This document shows, one piece after another, positions 48,882 through 58,837 of a stretch of DNA of 64,000 nucleotides. The notes below the pieces were generated by a model that was given only the letters and a program-made list of their open reading frames with translations, was not told the DNA's origin and searched no databases. The stretch's first letter is position 1; the number at the start of each line of letters is the position of its first letter. The DNA is from UBA11524 sp045591175 (GTDB lineage: Bacteria; Bacillota; Clostridia; Christensenellales; Aristaeellaceae), in NCBI GenBank assembly GCA_045591175.1, contig JAZNSI010000026.1:1-64000 (forward strand), in the 5' to 3' direction. The translations under genes and the position numbers were made by a program.

Positions 48882-49109
48882 CCGTCCCCGCAAGATTTAC
48901 GGGGACGGTGTAAACTCCTTTGGGAGGTGTCGGAGGGCCCGCAGGCTCTCTGACTGCAATCGTGTCCGCCGGGTTTCCCGGCGGCGCGGGGCGTTTTCGA
49001 CTCCGTCGAAAACATTCCTTACACGGAGGAACGGCCGTCAGAGCTGTTTACAGCTCTGACAGTGACGGAGTGCAAAACCCCATTCGTGAAAATTCCGCAG
49101 AATTTTCAC
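48882..49109. repeat. Palindrome array between pgk and tpiA
   Basis: Five inverted repeats in 230 bases: CCGTCCCC/GGGGACGG (48882-48908, with CTTTTCC on the minus strand, a likely pgk terminator), CCGCCGGG/CCCGGCGG (48966-48984), GTTTTCGA/TCGAAAAC (48993-49013), GTCAGAGCTGT/ACAGCTCTGAC (49037-49060, perfect 11-bp arms) and GTGAAAATTC/GAATTTTCAC (49086-49109). The 310-base gap 48810-49119 holds no gene. The array resembles stacked intergenic repeats. Confidence 0.7.
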
Positions 49110-49119
49110 GAGACGCGCA

Positions 49120-50316
<1,197 letters not shown>

Positions 50317-50385
50317 TGGAATGCACACTCCTTCAAAAAAATCGTCAAAGTGATGTGTATATTTGAGCGCCCGGAGGCGTACAAA

Positions 50386-51414
50386 TCAGTGTTTCAGAAT
50401 CCGCAGCATTTCCCGTGCCGCGCCCTCGTCGGTAACGAGGAGAGCGTGCCGGTCATGCCGCAAAACCGCGATGATGGCTTCTGCCTTGTGCTTGCCCGCA
50501 GCCACGGCGATCATCCGGCAGCTGGGGGTCAGCCGGGCCAGGTCAACGCCTACGCTGGAGGATTCCAGCAGGCACTCGCCTTCCCTGTCGTAGTATGCGC
50601 CGAAGGACTCGCCCACCGCGCCGTCCGCCAGCAGCTTTCGCGCCTGAGAGGCGGACACCTTGCTGTCCCGGAGCATCTCCTCCGCGCAGCCAACGCCGTG
50701 GAGGATCACATCCGCGCGCTGGATCAGCTCCATCACCTCGCGCACATCCGGGAGGCGGAGCATTTCCTGCTTGGCAGCGTCATCCATGTAATCGGGCAGG
50801 TGGATCAGTCGGTGATGTCCGCCCAGCCGCCCTGCGATCTCCGCCGCAAGGGTGTTTGCCTGGGTGTGGACATGTCTGCCCCAGCCGCCGCGGGCCGGAA
50901 CGACCATCACATGCAGCGGGGACGGGCTGTGCATGGCGCGCGCCGTGGCTGCCATGGTGGAACCGCCGGCCACCGCCAGCGTCGAACCGGAATGGAGCAT
51001 CCCGCGCACACGATGCGCTGCGGTGCGTCCCACCTCGTCGATGAGGTTCGCGTCCTGATCCGCGTCACCGGAGACGATGCAGACCCGGTCGGCATTGAGG
51101 GCTTTGGCAAGCTCCTCCTCCAGGCCGGAAAGGTCGTTCATCGCGCGGGTGAAGGCCTGGATGCCGGGAAGGATCTCCCGGGCCTTGTCCGTCAACGTCA
51201 TGCCCGCGGGATCCAGGCTGATGAAGCCCTGCTCGCGCAGCTTGTCAGCGCAGGCGCGGATCTCGCGCTCCGTCAGGTGGAGCTTGGCCGCCAGCTGACG
51301 CCGTCCCACTGGCGCCATGGAGGCAATGCGCTCCAGCACCAGCGCGCGCTGGGAGATCTCCGCCGCCAGATCCGGCGCAAGGGTCTGCATCAGCGAAGCG
51401 AAATCGTTTTGCAT
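50386..51414 (-). CDS. cggR: Central glycolytic genes regulator CggR (SorC family)
   Basis: 342 residues. N-terminal winged-helix DNA-binding domain: GRRQLAAKLHLTEREIRACADKLREQGFI (in segments, about 37-66). The C-terminal sugar-phosphate-binding domain has VAGGSTMAATA and the late RMIAVAAGKHKAEAI motif. In Bacillus the repressor is released by fructose-1,6-bisphosphate and controls cggR-gapA-pgk-tpiA. The same role is likely here since pgk and tpiA follow. ATG 51414 follows AAGGAGG. A consensus promoter lies 45 bases upstream; the operator should be near it, but I could not assign a clear repeat. Confidence 0.92.
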   Translation of the reverse strand: MQNDFASLMQTLAPDLAAEISQRALVLERIASMAPVGRRQLAAKLHLTEREIRACADKLREQGFISLDPAGMTLTDKAREILPGIQAFTRAMNDLSGLEEELAKALNADRVCIVSGDADQDANLIDEVGRTAAHRVRGMLHSGSTLAVAGGSTMAATARAMHSPSPLHVMVVPARGGWGRHVHTQANTLAAEIAGRLGGHHRLIHLPDYMDDAAKQEMLRLPDVREVMELIQRADVILHGVGCAEEMLRDSKVSASQARKLLADGAVGESFGAYYDREGECLLESSSVGVDLARLTPSCRMIAVAAGKHKAEAIIAVLRHDRHALLVTDEGAAREMLRILKH

Positions 51415-51457
51415 AATGCCTCCTTGCTCAAGCGGTCGCACAAACGCCTACCTGATT

Positions 51458-51486
51458 ATTTTACCACGTTTCCTCCGGATTGGCAA
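51458..51486 (-). promoter_or_regulatory. Promoter of cggR-pgk-tpiA
   Basis: Minus strand: TTGCCA (51481-51486), 17-base spacer, TAAAAT (51458-51463). The leader of about 40 bases to cggR is where a CggR operator would be expected. Confidence 0.82.
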
Positions 51487-51577
51487 TAGCCCGGCGGGTC
51501 AAAAAGCGCCCACAGGCCGGGTTTTTCGTCAGAATTTTCACGATTTCCCCATGCACGACTGTACTGGAGGTGTTTTT

Positions 51578-51835
51578 TTGCCTGCTTCTCGCTTGCAGAG
51601 CCTTGCCATTTTGATCCCCGCTGCGCTGCTGCTGACGCTGTTTTCCCTGCGTTACGATCCGCAAAAACCCCATGCGCGCTGGCTGCGGCACGGGGTTGTG
51701 GGGCTATTGATGCTATGCGTTTGGAACCTGCTGCCCCTGCCGCATCTGGGGGTGAATCCCCTGTCGGCCATGGTCACCGGCGCGCTGGGGCTGCCGGGGC
51801 TGGGGCTGGTGGCAGTCATGAACATGCTGCCGTAA
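51578..51835 (+). CDS. bofA: BofA-like pro-sigma-K processing inhibitor
   Basis: 85 residues with two membrane segments (about 8-25 and 32-50) and the family ending LGVNPLSAMVTGALGLPGLGLVAVMN. BofA holds SpoIVFB inactive in the forespore membrane of Bacillus, delaying sigma-K. Its presence suggests the organism can sporulate. The best start is TTG 51578, with GGAGGTG 7 bases upstream. ATG 51551 is in frame but lacks a site. The gene is divergent from cggR and convergent with thiI, with no linked sporulation genes. A short isolated bofA is common in Clostridia. Confidence 0.82.
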   Translation: MPASRLQSLAILIPAALLLTLFSLRYDPQKPHARWLRHGVVGLLMLCVWNLLPLPHLGVNPLSAMVTGALGLPGLGLVAVMNMLP

Positions 51836-51847
51836 GCGGGCCCCCCC

Positions 51848-52993
51848 TTAGCAAGTCACGATCTCGATGCCGTCCATGGCCTCCTGGATGAGGGCCTCCA
51901 TGTCCAGCTTGGCTTCCGCCGCCTCGATGATGTCAAGATGCGGATGGGTCGCAGGATGGCGGGGCGTGAAGACCGTGCAGCAGTCCTCGTAGGGCAGGCT
52001 GGAGGTTTCCATCGTGCCGATCTTTTCGGCAATGGCGATGATCTCGGTCTTATCAAAGCCGATCACCGGGCGGAAGACGGGCATGTTCACCACCATATCC
52101 GTGGTACCCAGGGCCGTCATGGTCTGGGAGGCCACCTGACCGATGGATTCGCCGGTGATCAGCGCCTCGGACTTCTCGGTGATGGCCACGCGCTCGGCGA
52201 TGCGCATCATGAAGCGGCGCATGATCAGCGTCGTGTACTCGTCTGGGCACTTCTCGTGGATCTCCATCTGGATCTTGGTGAAGGGCACCACGTGCACGCG
52301 GATGCCGCAGCAGCTCTCGGAGAGGATGCGGGCCAGGTCAAGCACCTTTTCCTTCGCGCGGTCGGAGGTGTAGGGGTAGGAGTGGAAGTGCACCGCATTG
52401 ATGTGCACGCCGCGCTTGGCGATCATCCAGCCAGCCACGGGGCTGTCGATGCCGCCGGACAGCAGCAGCGTCGCGCGGCCGTTGGTGCCCACGGGCATGC
52501 CGCCCACGGCGGGGATGACCTTCACATACAGGTAGGCGTGATCGCGGATCTCCACATTCATGACATGATCGGGATTCTTCACGTCCACAGAGAGATTCTT
52601 GTTGGCAACCAGTACCCGGTGGCCGATCTGCCCGTTGATGGCAGGGCTGTCCAGGGGGTAGCGCTTGTCGGAGCGGCGGGCCGTCACCTTGAAGGTACCC
52701 TTCAGGTCAGCCATCATGGCGACCGCCTGGGCCGCCACCGCATCGAAGTCCTCCTTGGGCATCTCGATGGCCGGGCACACACTGTGCACACCAAAGACCT
52801 TCGTGACCTTGCGGATGGCCTCGTCCTGATCGGAATAATCAGTAACGAAGATGCGGCTGTCGTTGAGGTAGACCGTCGCGCCCAGATCCTGCACGGCGCG
52901 CTTGACGCGCTTGACCAGCGCGCGCATGAAAACGGGGCGGTTCTGCCCCTTGAGGAAAATCTCGCCATAGCGGACGAGCAGCAGTTCACGCAT
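51848..52993 (-). CDS. thiI: tRNA 4-thiouridine synthase ThiI (no rhodanese domain)
   Basis: Adenylates U8 of tRNA for sulfur insertion. 381 residues. A ferredoxin-like/THUMP region (about 60-165) precedes the PP-loop ATPase motif SGGIDS (179-184), and HFHSYPYTSDRAKEKV follows. The C-terminal rhodanese extension of E. coli ThiI is absent, as usual in Firmicutes, where a dedicated NifS-type desulfurase supplies sulfur. Such a gene lies upstream in the same operon (53331-54491). CCxV near the end (EDCCTVF) contributes conserved cysteines. AAGGAG precedes ATG 52993. Confidence 0.95.
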   Translation of the reverse strand: MRELLLVRYGEIFLKGQNRPVFMRALVKRVKRAVQDLGATVYLNDSRIFVTDYSDQDEAIRKVTKVFGVHSVCPAIEMPKEDFDAVAAQAVAMMADLKGTFKVTARRSDKRYPLDSPAINGQIGHRVLVANKNLSVDVKNPDHVMNVEIRDHAYLYVKVIPAVGGMPVGTNGRATLLLSGGIDSPVAGWMIAKRGVHINAVHFHSYPYTSDRAKEKVLDLARILSESCCGIRVHVVPFTKIQMEIHEKCPDEYTTLIMRRFMMRIAERVAITEKSEALITGESIGQVASQTMTALGTTDMVVNMPVFRPVIGFDKTEIIAIAEKIGTMETSSLPYEDCCTVFTPRHPATHPHLDIIEAAEAKLDMEALIQEAMDGIEIVTC

Positions 52994-53062
52994 GGTTGGT
53001 ACTCCTTATCTTAATCGAATCATTGAAGAATGTATCCACATAAAGGACTTCCAGCAAAATGC

Positions 53063-53314
53063 TCACTGTTTTGTTCGCTTTTGATTTCGCTTATCCAGTT
53101 TCCATCGCAGCAAAAATATCATTGCCAGGCACAAGAGACAGCAGCCCTTCATTTGCCTCCAACTAAGTGGACAGGCCATCCTTTCCAGGAATTTTTCCAC
53201 CGTCAAAGCGCTGGTAAACCATTCGTAAATACTCAGCGCCCCGCAAGGAATAGCAAACATCCAAAGCAGCAAATAAATGGCAGACGCAATTTTTTCGACA
53301 ATTCGGTTTTTCAT
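53063..53314 (-). CDS. Small two-helix membrane protein of unknown function
   Basis: About 83 residues: basic start MKNRIVEKIA, a helix (about 9-28), a loop, a second helix (about 56-72, Cys-rich GCCLLCLAMIFLL) and a basic tail KLDKRNQKRTKQ. It is inserted between the cysteine desulfurase and thiI genes and is clearly poorer in GC than both. The ribosome site is weak (AGAGAAAG). No family is recognised. It may be a recent insertion into the operon. Confidence 0.5.
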   Translation of the reverse strand: MKNRIVEKIASAIYLLLWMFAIPCGALSIYEWFTSALTVEKFLERMACPLSWRQMKGCCLLCLAMIFLLRWKLDKRNQKRTKQ

Positions 53315-53330
53315 TGTCTTTCTCTGCTTC

Positions 53331-54491
53331 TTATCTCCTGACAAATGCCTTGAGCATGTCGTAGTGTTTCTTGATGGCTGCGACGGTGTAGTCGACGTCC
53401 TCCTCCGTCACATCAGGGCAGAGGGAGAAGCGCAGCGCGCAGTCTGCGTCAGCGGTGGACAGGCCCATGGCCGTCAGCACCGAGGACACCTTCTGCTTGT
53501 GGGCTCCGCAGGCGCTGCCCGCGCTGACGTAAATGCCGTCGCCCTCCAGGGCAAAGAGCATCGTCTGGCTGCGGACGGGCGCCAGGGTCACATTGAGGAT
53601 ATGGCACGCGCAGGCCGGATCATCCATATCCGGGCCGTTGAGCTTGGCATTGGGGACAGCCGCCTGAATGCCCGCCCATAGCCGCTGCTTGAGCGCCATC
53701 ATGCGCTCGCAGCCCTCTGCCGGATAGGTGCGAACCGCCTCGCCCATGCCGACGATGCCGGGGACATTCTCCGTGCCGGAGCGGATGTCGCCCTCCTGCC
53801 CGCCGCCAAAGACAAGGGGCGCCACGCGGTGACCCTTGCGCAGGATCAATCCGCCCACGCCCTTGCTGGCGTGGATCTTGTGGCCGGAGAAGGCGTAGCT
53901 CTGCACGCCGGACTTGCCGAAGTGGAACGGCACCCGCAGGAAGCCCTGCACGCCATCCACATGGATGGCGGCCTTGGGGCAATACTGGTCGCGCAGCCTG
54001 CACACCGCCTCGATGGGCTGCACCGCACCGACCTCGTTGTTCACCTGCATGAGGGTGATCAGGTGCACGTCCTCCCCCAGCATGGCTTCCAGCTTTTCAA
54101 GGTCGCACACGCCGCGCTTGTCCACAGGAACATGCTGCACCTTGTGGCCCATGCGCTCGATCTCCTGTGCGCAGTTGAGCACCGCCGGGTGCTCCACGCT
54201 GAAGAGCAGCACGCGGCCGGGCTTCTTCACCGTACGCAGATATCCGAGGATGGCCAGGTTATCCGCCTCGGTGCCGCCGGCGGTGAACACCAGCGTGTGG
54301 CCCGCCGCCCCCGCGGCCTTCAGGCAGATATCCCGCGCGGCCGTCATCAGCTTCTCCGCCTGCATGGCGGGCTGATACAACGCGCTGGGATTATGCCAGT
54401 TTTCCGTCAAAACCCGGAGCATAGCAGACACCACCGCATCCGACGGACGGGTGGTGGCGCTGTTGTCCAGATATACATTTCTGTTCGGCAT
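53331..54491 (-). CDS. Cysteine desulfurase (NifS/IscS-like)
   Basis: PLP enzyme that moves sulfur from cysteine to acceptors. 386 residues. VYLDNSATTRPS at the start, the PLP Lys205 in SGHKIHASKG, and catalytic Cys328 in SAGSACGAH are present. The short loop around the Cys marks it as an IscS/NifS group I enzyme. Its position next to thiI suggests it gives sulfur to tRNA thiolation (as NifZ does in Bacillus) and perhaps to other pathways. No iscU/sufU is adjacent. ATG 54491 is 5 bases from the upstream gene end. Confidence 0.93.
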   Translation of the reverse strand: MPNRNVYLDNSATTRPSDAVVSAMLRVLTENWHNPSALYQPAMQAEKLMTAARDICLKAAGAAGHTLVFTAGGTEADNLAILGYLRTVKKPGRVLLFSVEHPAVLNCAQEIERMGHKVQHVPVDKRGVCDLEKLEAMLGEDVHLITLMQVNNEVGAVQPIEAVCRLRDQYCPKAAIHVDGVQGFLRVPFHFGKSGVQSYAFSGHKIHASKGVGGLILRKGHRVAPLVFGGGQEGDIRSGTENVPGIVGMGEAVRTYPAEGCERMMALKQRLWAGIQAAVPNAKLNGPDMDDPACACHILNVTLAPVRSQTMLFALEGDGIYVSAGSACGAHKQKVSSVLTAMGLSTADADCALRFSLCPDVTEEDVDYTVAAIKKHYDMLKAFVRR

Positions 54492-54496
54492 AGGGA

Positions 54497-55024
54497 TCAG
54501 TTCTCCTGATGTGCGCCGTAGGGCAGGTAGTGCTTAATGTAGCCCACCAGCTCCTCGCTGGGCTCAAAGACGATGACGCTCTTCTTGCCTTCCTTAGAGA
54601 AAGCCAGGTAGTACAGCTCGCTGTCGCGGTTGAGGAACCAGCGCAGATGCTTCACGTCGCCCTGGGTGTGGCGGCGGAAGGAGCCGCTCTGCACCTTGCC
54701 GAAGGCGTCCACCTTCGCCACATTCAGGCTGCCCAGAGACTTGCGCTTCTTGTTGTTGAACACCATCGCAAAGTCCAGCGCGCCGTTGGTGAAGGTGTAC
54801 TCGTACTCGGTGCGGAACTTGTCATGGGTGAACCACAGGTACACCGCAATGCCGATCATCACCACCGCGGGGATCAGCGCGCCCAGGCCTGCCGCCATAA
54901 CGCTCTGCAAAAAGAGGAAGCCCAGCACGCCGGTGACGATCATCAGCACCAGGCTGGCATAATACAGAATCTCATCCAGCGCGCGGTTACGCTTGGAAAC
55001 AGCCTCTTCCAGAAAACGATCCAT
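54497..55024 (-). CDS. Membrane protein with two helices and a soluble domain, unknown function
   Basis: 175 residues. Two adjacent helices (about 21-42 and 47-66) are followed by a ~100-residue cytoplasmic domain rich in beta strands, with YEYTFTNGALDF and GSLNVAKVDAFG. The layout recalls PH-like bacterial domains of unknown function found in clostridial genomes, but I cannot name a family with confidence. It lies directly upstream of the cysteine desulfurase and after a PAP2-like gene; the link may be only transcriptional. Confidence 0.75.
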   Translation of the reverse strand: MDRFLEEAVSKRNRALDEILYYASLVLMIVTGVLGFLFLQSVMAAGLGALIPAVVMIGIAVYLWFTHDKFRTEYEYTFTNGALDFAMVFNNKKRKSLGSLNVAKVDAFGKVQSGSFRRHTQGDVKHLRWFLNRDSELYYLAFSKEGKKSVIVFEPSEELVGYIKHYLPYGAHQEN

Positions 55025-55074
55025 TGGTATATCCTCCCGAAAAGAATTTCTTGCTTGATGATAAATCCTGAATG

Positions 55075-55527
55075 TTAAAGCAGGATGAAGGCCACGGCCA
55101 CCAGCACACCCACGACAAAACCGCCAGCAACCTCCACCTTCGTGTGGCCGACCAGCTCCTTGAGCTCCACGTCGGTAATGGGCTGCCCGTCCACGAATAC
55201 CTTGCGGACGATCTCGTTGAGCACCTGCCCCTGCACGCCCGTCTCGTGGCGCACGCCGGACGCATCATACATGACGATCGCCGCCAGCACTACCGCAATC
55301 GCGAAACAGGCCGAATCAAAGCCCAGCGTCGCGCCCACCATGATGGCCAGGGACACCACAAAAGCCGTATGAGAGGACGGCATGCCGCCGCTGCCGAAGA
55401 AGCGCATCCAGTCCAGTTTCTTCTCCACCAGCCAGTAGGTAGGAATCTTCAGCGCCTGGGCCGCAAACCAGCCCGCCACGGCGCACCACAGCACCCGATT
55501 CTGAAAAATGCCAAGAATGTCGTGCAA
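55075..55527 (-). CDS. Divergent PAP2 family membrane protein (DUF212, YuiD-like)
   Basis: 150 residues with four to five membrane segments. The phosphatase-like signature is GGMPSSHTAFVVSLA (about 45-60) and the later RHETG motif supplies the Arg/His pair. The family is related to phosphatidic-acid/undecaprenyl-pyrophosphate phosphatases; its own substrate is unproven. The start appears to be TTG 55527, 7 bases after GGAGGTT. A GTG at 55557 is open but lacks a site. Being next to the prenyl-synthase gene ispA makes a lipid-carrier phosphatase role attractive, but that is inference. Confidence 0.85.
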   Translation of the reverse strand: MHDILGIFQNRVLWCAVAGWFAAQALKIPTYWLVEKKLDWMRFFGSGGMPSSHTAFVVSLAIMVGATLGFDSACFAIAVVLAAIVMYDASGVRHETGVQGQVLNEIVRKVFVDGQPITDVELKELVGHTKVEVAGGFVVGVLVAVAFILL

Positions 55528-55579
55528 AGAGAAAACCTCCGTTTCCTTCGCGCGCACGGCACACGAAAAGTTATCTTTC

Positions 55580-56455
55580 TTATTGTACTCTGTTCAGGGT
55601 GCTTTGCGCAAGGGTTTTGAGGAAATTTGTCTCGCCCTGCAGCAAATTCAGCGCGTTGACCGCCTTCTCCACGGCATTCTTTGCGTCCTCGCGGGTCGCT
55701 TCGACGCCCTTGACCGCCACCCAGGTGAGTTTTCCTTCCGCAGCATCCTTGCCGGGGGTCTTGCCCAGGATCGCCGCATCGCCCTCCACGTCCAGCAGGT
55801 CGTCCACCATCTGGAACGCCAAGCCCAGTTGCAGGCCGTATTCACAGCCCGCAGCGATCGCCGCATCATCCGCCCCGGCGAGGATAAAGCCCGCCTCAAT
55901 GGGCGCGGTGAGCAGGTCCGCCGTCTTGTGCCGGTGGATGTAATCAACCTTCTCCAGCGTGGGGGTACTCCCCTCCCCGGTCACGTCCATGACCTGCCCT
56001 GCCACCATGCCGGTCACGCCGGCGCGGCGGGCAATGGCTTCCGCAGCGCGGACGCCACGAAGGTCGCCCATCTTCACCGCAGCACGCAGCATCAGCTCCA
56101 TCGCCGCAGACAGAAGGCCGTCGCCCGCCAGGATCGCCATGCCCTCGCCGTACACCTTGTGATTGGTGGGGCGGCCGCGGCGCAGGTCGTCGTTGTCCAT
56201 CGCAGGCAGATCATCATGGATGAGGGAGTAAGTGTGGATCATCTCCAGCGCACAGGCGAAGGGCAGCGCCTCGTTCACATTGCCGCCCAGCGTATCGCAG
56301 CTCGCCAGCAGCAGCACCGGACGCAGCCGTTTGCCGCCCGCCGACAGGGAGTAATCCATCGCCTCAAAGAGCTTCTCCGGGATGTACCCCAGCGAGGCCA
56401 GCTGCGCAGACAACGCTCCCTCCACCAGGGTCAGGTACTCGGCATAGGTCTTCAT
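55580..56455 (-). CDS. ispA: Short-chain polyprenyl diphosphate synthase (farnesyl diphosphate synthase-like)
   Basis: Condenses IPP with allylic diphosphates, feeding undecaprenyl and quinone synthesis. 291 residues. First Asp-rich motif DDLPAMD (81-87), second motif QMVDDLLDVEGD, and GGKRLRP at 40-46. Residues before the first motif (HTYSLIH) fit an IspA-type enzyme. Its start overlaps xseB by 4 bases, the standard xseA-xseB-ispA order in Firmicutes. It ends the operon that begins at asp23. Confidence 0.94.
   Translation of the reverse strand: MKTYAEYLTLVEGALSAQLASLGYIPEKLFEAMDYSLSAGGKRLRPVLLLASCDTLGGNVNEALPFACALEMIHTYSLIHDDLPAMDNDDLRRGRPTNHKVYGEGMAILAGDGLLSAAMELMLRAAVKMGDLRGVRAAEAIARRAGVTGMVAGQVMDVTGEGSTPTLEKVDYIHRHKTADLLTAPIEAGFILAGADDAAIAAGCEYGLQLGLAFQMVDDLLDVEGDAAILGKTPGKDAAEGKLTWVAVKGVEATREDAKNAVEKAVNALNLLQGETNFLKTLAQSTLNRVQ
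55582..55611 (-). promoter_or_regulatory. Candidate promoter inside the 3' end of ispA for the PAP2-desulfurase-thiI group
   Basis: Minus strand: TTGCGC (55606-55611), 18-base spacer, TACAAT (55582-55587). It would start transcription about 50 bases before the DUF212 gene. Confidence 0.5.
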
Positions 56456-56688
56456 TCGTCAACCTCCAGGGGAACTTCCTCGTCAGAGCCGTCAGCAGCG
56501 CGGCGCAGCACCGTCAGCTTCTGCTGGGCGGCTTGCAGCTCCTTTTCCAGCGCAGACAGGGCCTGCATACCCTCTTCGTAGCGCTTGAGCGCATCCTCCA
56601 GCGGCAGCGCGCCGCCTTCCATCTCGCTGATCAGCATTTCCACCTGGGCGAGGCGTTCCTCAAAGGTCTGCTTTTTCTTTGCAGCCAT
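56452..56688 (-). CDS. xseB: Exodeoxyribonuclease VII small subunit
   Basis: 78 residues, nearly all helical. TFEERLAQVEMLISEMEGGALPLEDAL (read in segments) and LKRYEEGM are the diagnostic XseB start. Several copies bind each XseA to form the single-strand-specific nuclease. It lies one base after xseA and overlaps ispA. Confidence 0.94.
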   Translation of the reverse strand: MAAKKKQTFEERLAQVEMLISEMEGGALPLEDALKRYEEGMQALSALEKELQAAQQKLTVLRRAADGSDEEVPLEVDE

Positions 56689-56689
56689 G

Positions 56690-57946
56690 TTATTTCCTCC
56701 GTTCGACCTCTACGCTGCCGTCGCGGAAACGCAAGGTCATCTGGTCGATCTTATTGGCACGTTCCGCGCTGCTGACGACGCGCCCGCCGTCCATGACCAG
56801 CGCATAGCCGCGTTCCAGCACGGCGGACGGGTTGAGCGCTGCCAGCCTTGCCTTCGCCCGCGCAATGCGTTCCTGGGGATGAGCCATGCGCTTGTCCATC
56901 GCCGCGTCCAGCCGCATGCCGGCCATGCCGATGCGGTGCGCCAGCGCGGGCAGCTTCGCGTCCATGGCGGCGTTCAGGCGGAGCATCATGCCGTCCACCT
57001 GCGCCGTCAGCGCCGTGATCCGCTGCTCCGGGCGGAGGGCTTCCATCCGCCTTTGCAGCGTCAGCAGCTCGTAGCGGCGATCCTGCAAAAGGCCCGACAT
57101 CGCGTCCGTCATGTGACGGCGGATGTCCCGCAGCCCCTCGATGATCTCCCGCCGGTCGGGCACAGCCATCTCCGCCGCATTGGAGGGGGTGGAAGCCCGT
57201 GCGTCCGCCGCGAAATCAGCGATGGTGGTGTCCGTTTCGTGGCCCACTGCGCTGATCACGGGGATGGGGCTTTCCGCGATGGCCCGGGCGACGATCTCCT
57301 CATTAAAGGCCCACAGGTCCTCCATGGAGCCGCCGCCGCGCCCGGTGATGATCACGTCGATCCCCGGGAGCGTCCCGGCCTTGCGGATCGCCGCAGCGAT
57401 ATCCTCCGCCGCACCCTGCCCCTGCACCTGCACCGGCAGCAGCACCAGCGGTACACCGGGATCGCGCCTCGCCGCCACCCGCCGGATGTCGTGCAGTACC
57501 GCGCCGGTTTCCGACGTGACTACCGCGATCTTGCGCGGCCGCCACGGCAGCGGACGCTTCCGCGCCTGATCGAACAGGCCCTCTAATTGGAGCTTCTGCT
57601 TGAGCGCCTCGAACTGCTGGTACAGCGTGCCCACGCCGTCCGGGCGCATGTTTTCGCAATAGAGCTGGTACGTGCCGCTCTCCGGGTACAGGCTGACTTG
57701 CCCTGACACGATGACGCTCAATCCGTCCATCGGGCGGATGGACTGGCGCATGGCGTTTTGCCGGAACATCACCGCGCTGATGCGGCAGCGGTCGTCCTTG
57801 AGGGTGAAGTACCAGTGTCCCGACGAGTGCCGCTTGAAGTTGCTGATCTCGCCCCGCAGCCGGATGCTGCGCAGCGCCGGATCAGCGTTCAGCATCGCCC
57901 GGACGTATTCGTTGAGGTCGCTGACCTCCAGGATCCATTCAGGCAT
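56690..57946 (-). CDS. xseA: Exodeoxyribonuclease VII large subunit
   Basis: 418 residues. N-terminal OB fold (SDLNEYVRAML, then LRGEISNFKRHSSGHWYFTLKDD in segments), the catalytic region with AVVTSETGAVLHDI and VIITGRGGGSMEDLW, and the later SAVGHETDTTIADFAAD. A coiled-coil stretch follows that holds XseB. Degrades single-stranded DNA to oligonucleotides in repair. ATG 57946 is 18 bases from folD. Confidence 0.96.
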   Translation of the reverse strand: MPEWILEVSDLNEYVRAMLNADPALRSIRLRGEISNFKRHSSGHWYFTLKDDRCRISAVMFRQNAMRQSIRPMDGLSVIVSGQVSLYPESGTYQLYCENMRPDGVGTLYQQFEALKQKLQLEGLFDQARKRPLPWRPRKIAVVTSETGAVLHDIRRVAARRDPGVPLVLLPVQVQGQGAAEDIAAAIRKAGTLPGIDVIITGRGGGSMEDLWAFNEEIVARAIAESPIPVISAVGHETDTTIADFAADARASTPSNAAEMAVPDRREIIEGLRDIRRHMTDAMSGLLQDRRYELLTLQRRMEALRPEQRITALTAQVDGMMLRLNAAMDAKLPALAHRIGMAGMRLDAAMDKRMAHPQERIARAKARLAALNPSAVLERGYALVMDGGRVVSSAERANKIDQMTLRFRDGSVEVERRK

Positions 57947-57964
57947 GGGGGACTTCGTCCCTTC

Positions 57965-58822
57965 TTATTTATTCAGCGCAGCGCGTTCCGCCGCTTCGAC
58001 GGTATTCTCCAGCAGCATGGTGATGGTCATGCGGCCCACGCCGCCGGGCACGGGGGTGATCCAGCCCGCGACTTCCTTCACGTTGTCGAAGTCCACATCG
58101 CCCACGACCTTGCCCTCGGCGTTGCGGTTGATACCCACGTCGATGACGATCGCGCCGGGCTTGACCATATCCGCCGTGATGAACTTCGCCTTGCCCACGG
58201 CAGCTACCAGCACGTCCGCGCGGCGGGTATGGGCAGCCAGATCCACTGTGCGGCTGTGGCACATGGTCACGGTGCAGTTCTGCTGCAGGAGCAGCATCGC
58301 CATGGGCTTGCCCACGATGTTCGAGCGGCCCACGACCACCGCTTCCTTGCCGGAGAGGTTCACGCCCGTGCGGCGGATCATCTCCATCGCGCCCTTGGGG
58401 GTGCAGGCCACCACGCCCGGCAGACCGCTCATCAGCTTGCCCGCGTTCTGCACATGGAAGCCGTCCACGTCCTTCTCCGGCACGATGACCGCCAGCGCGG
58501 CAGCCTCGTCCAGGTGCTTAGGCAGGGGGAGCTGCACCAGAATACCGTGGATGGACGCATCCGCATTCAGCGCGCGGATGTGGCCCTCCAGCTCGGCCTG
58601 GGTGGTGTTCTCCGGCAGGCGGATGGCAACCGAGTGCATGCCAACCTGCTCGCAGCCCTTCTCCTTGTTGCGGACATAGATCTGGCTCGCCGGATCCTCG
58701 CCTACGAGGATTACCGCCAGGCCAGGCTGGACGCCCTTTTCCTTCAGCGCAGCAACGCGCTCCGCGATGCGGACGCGCAGTTCGTCGGACATGAGCTTGC
58801 CGTCAAGCAGTTGTGCAGACAT
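57965..58822 (-). CDS. folD: Bifunctional methylenetetrahydrofolate dehydrogenase / cyclohydrolase
   Basis: Interconverts 5,10-methylene-, methenyl- and 10-formyl-tetrahydrofolate. 285 residues. The folate site motif YVRNKEKGCEQVG has the catalytic Lys, and LPLPKHLDE matches the family QLPLP loop. The nucleotide loop reads VVVGRSNIVGKP, and TPVPGGVGRMT is near the end. ATG 58822 follows GGAGGG; an upstream in-frame start at 58837 is less likely. Confidence 0.96.
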   Translation of the reverse strand: MSAQLLDGKLMSDELRVRIAERVAALKEKGVQPGLAVILVGEDPASQIYVRNKEKGCEQVGMHSVAIRLPENTTQAELEGHIRALNADASIHGILVQLPLPKHLDEAAALAVIVPEKDVDGFHVQNAGKLMSGLPGVVACTPKGAMEMIRRTGVNLSGKEAVVVGRSNIVGKPMAMLLLQQNCTVTMCHSRTVDLAAHTRRADVLVAAVGKAKFITADMVKPGAIVIDVGINRNAEGKVVGDVDFDNVKEVAGWITPVPGGVGRMTITMLLENTVEAAERAALNK

Positions 58823-58837
58823 GGAAAATCCCTCCAA

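Noticed and set aside
47607..49119. CRISPR array in the palindrome-rich gaps
   Set aside because: The palindromes differ from one another, are not evenly spaced and have no repeat-spacer pattern; no cas gene is near.
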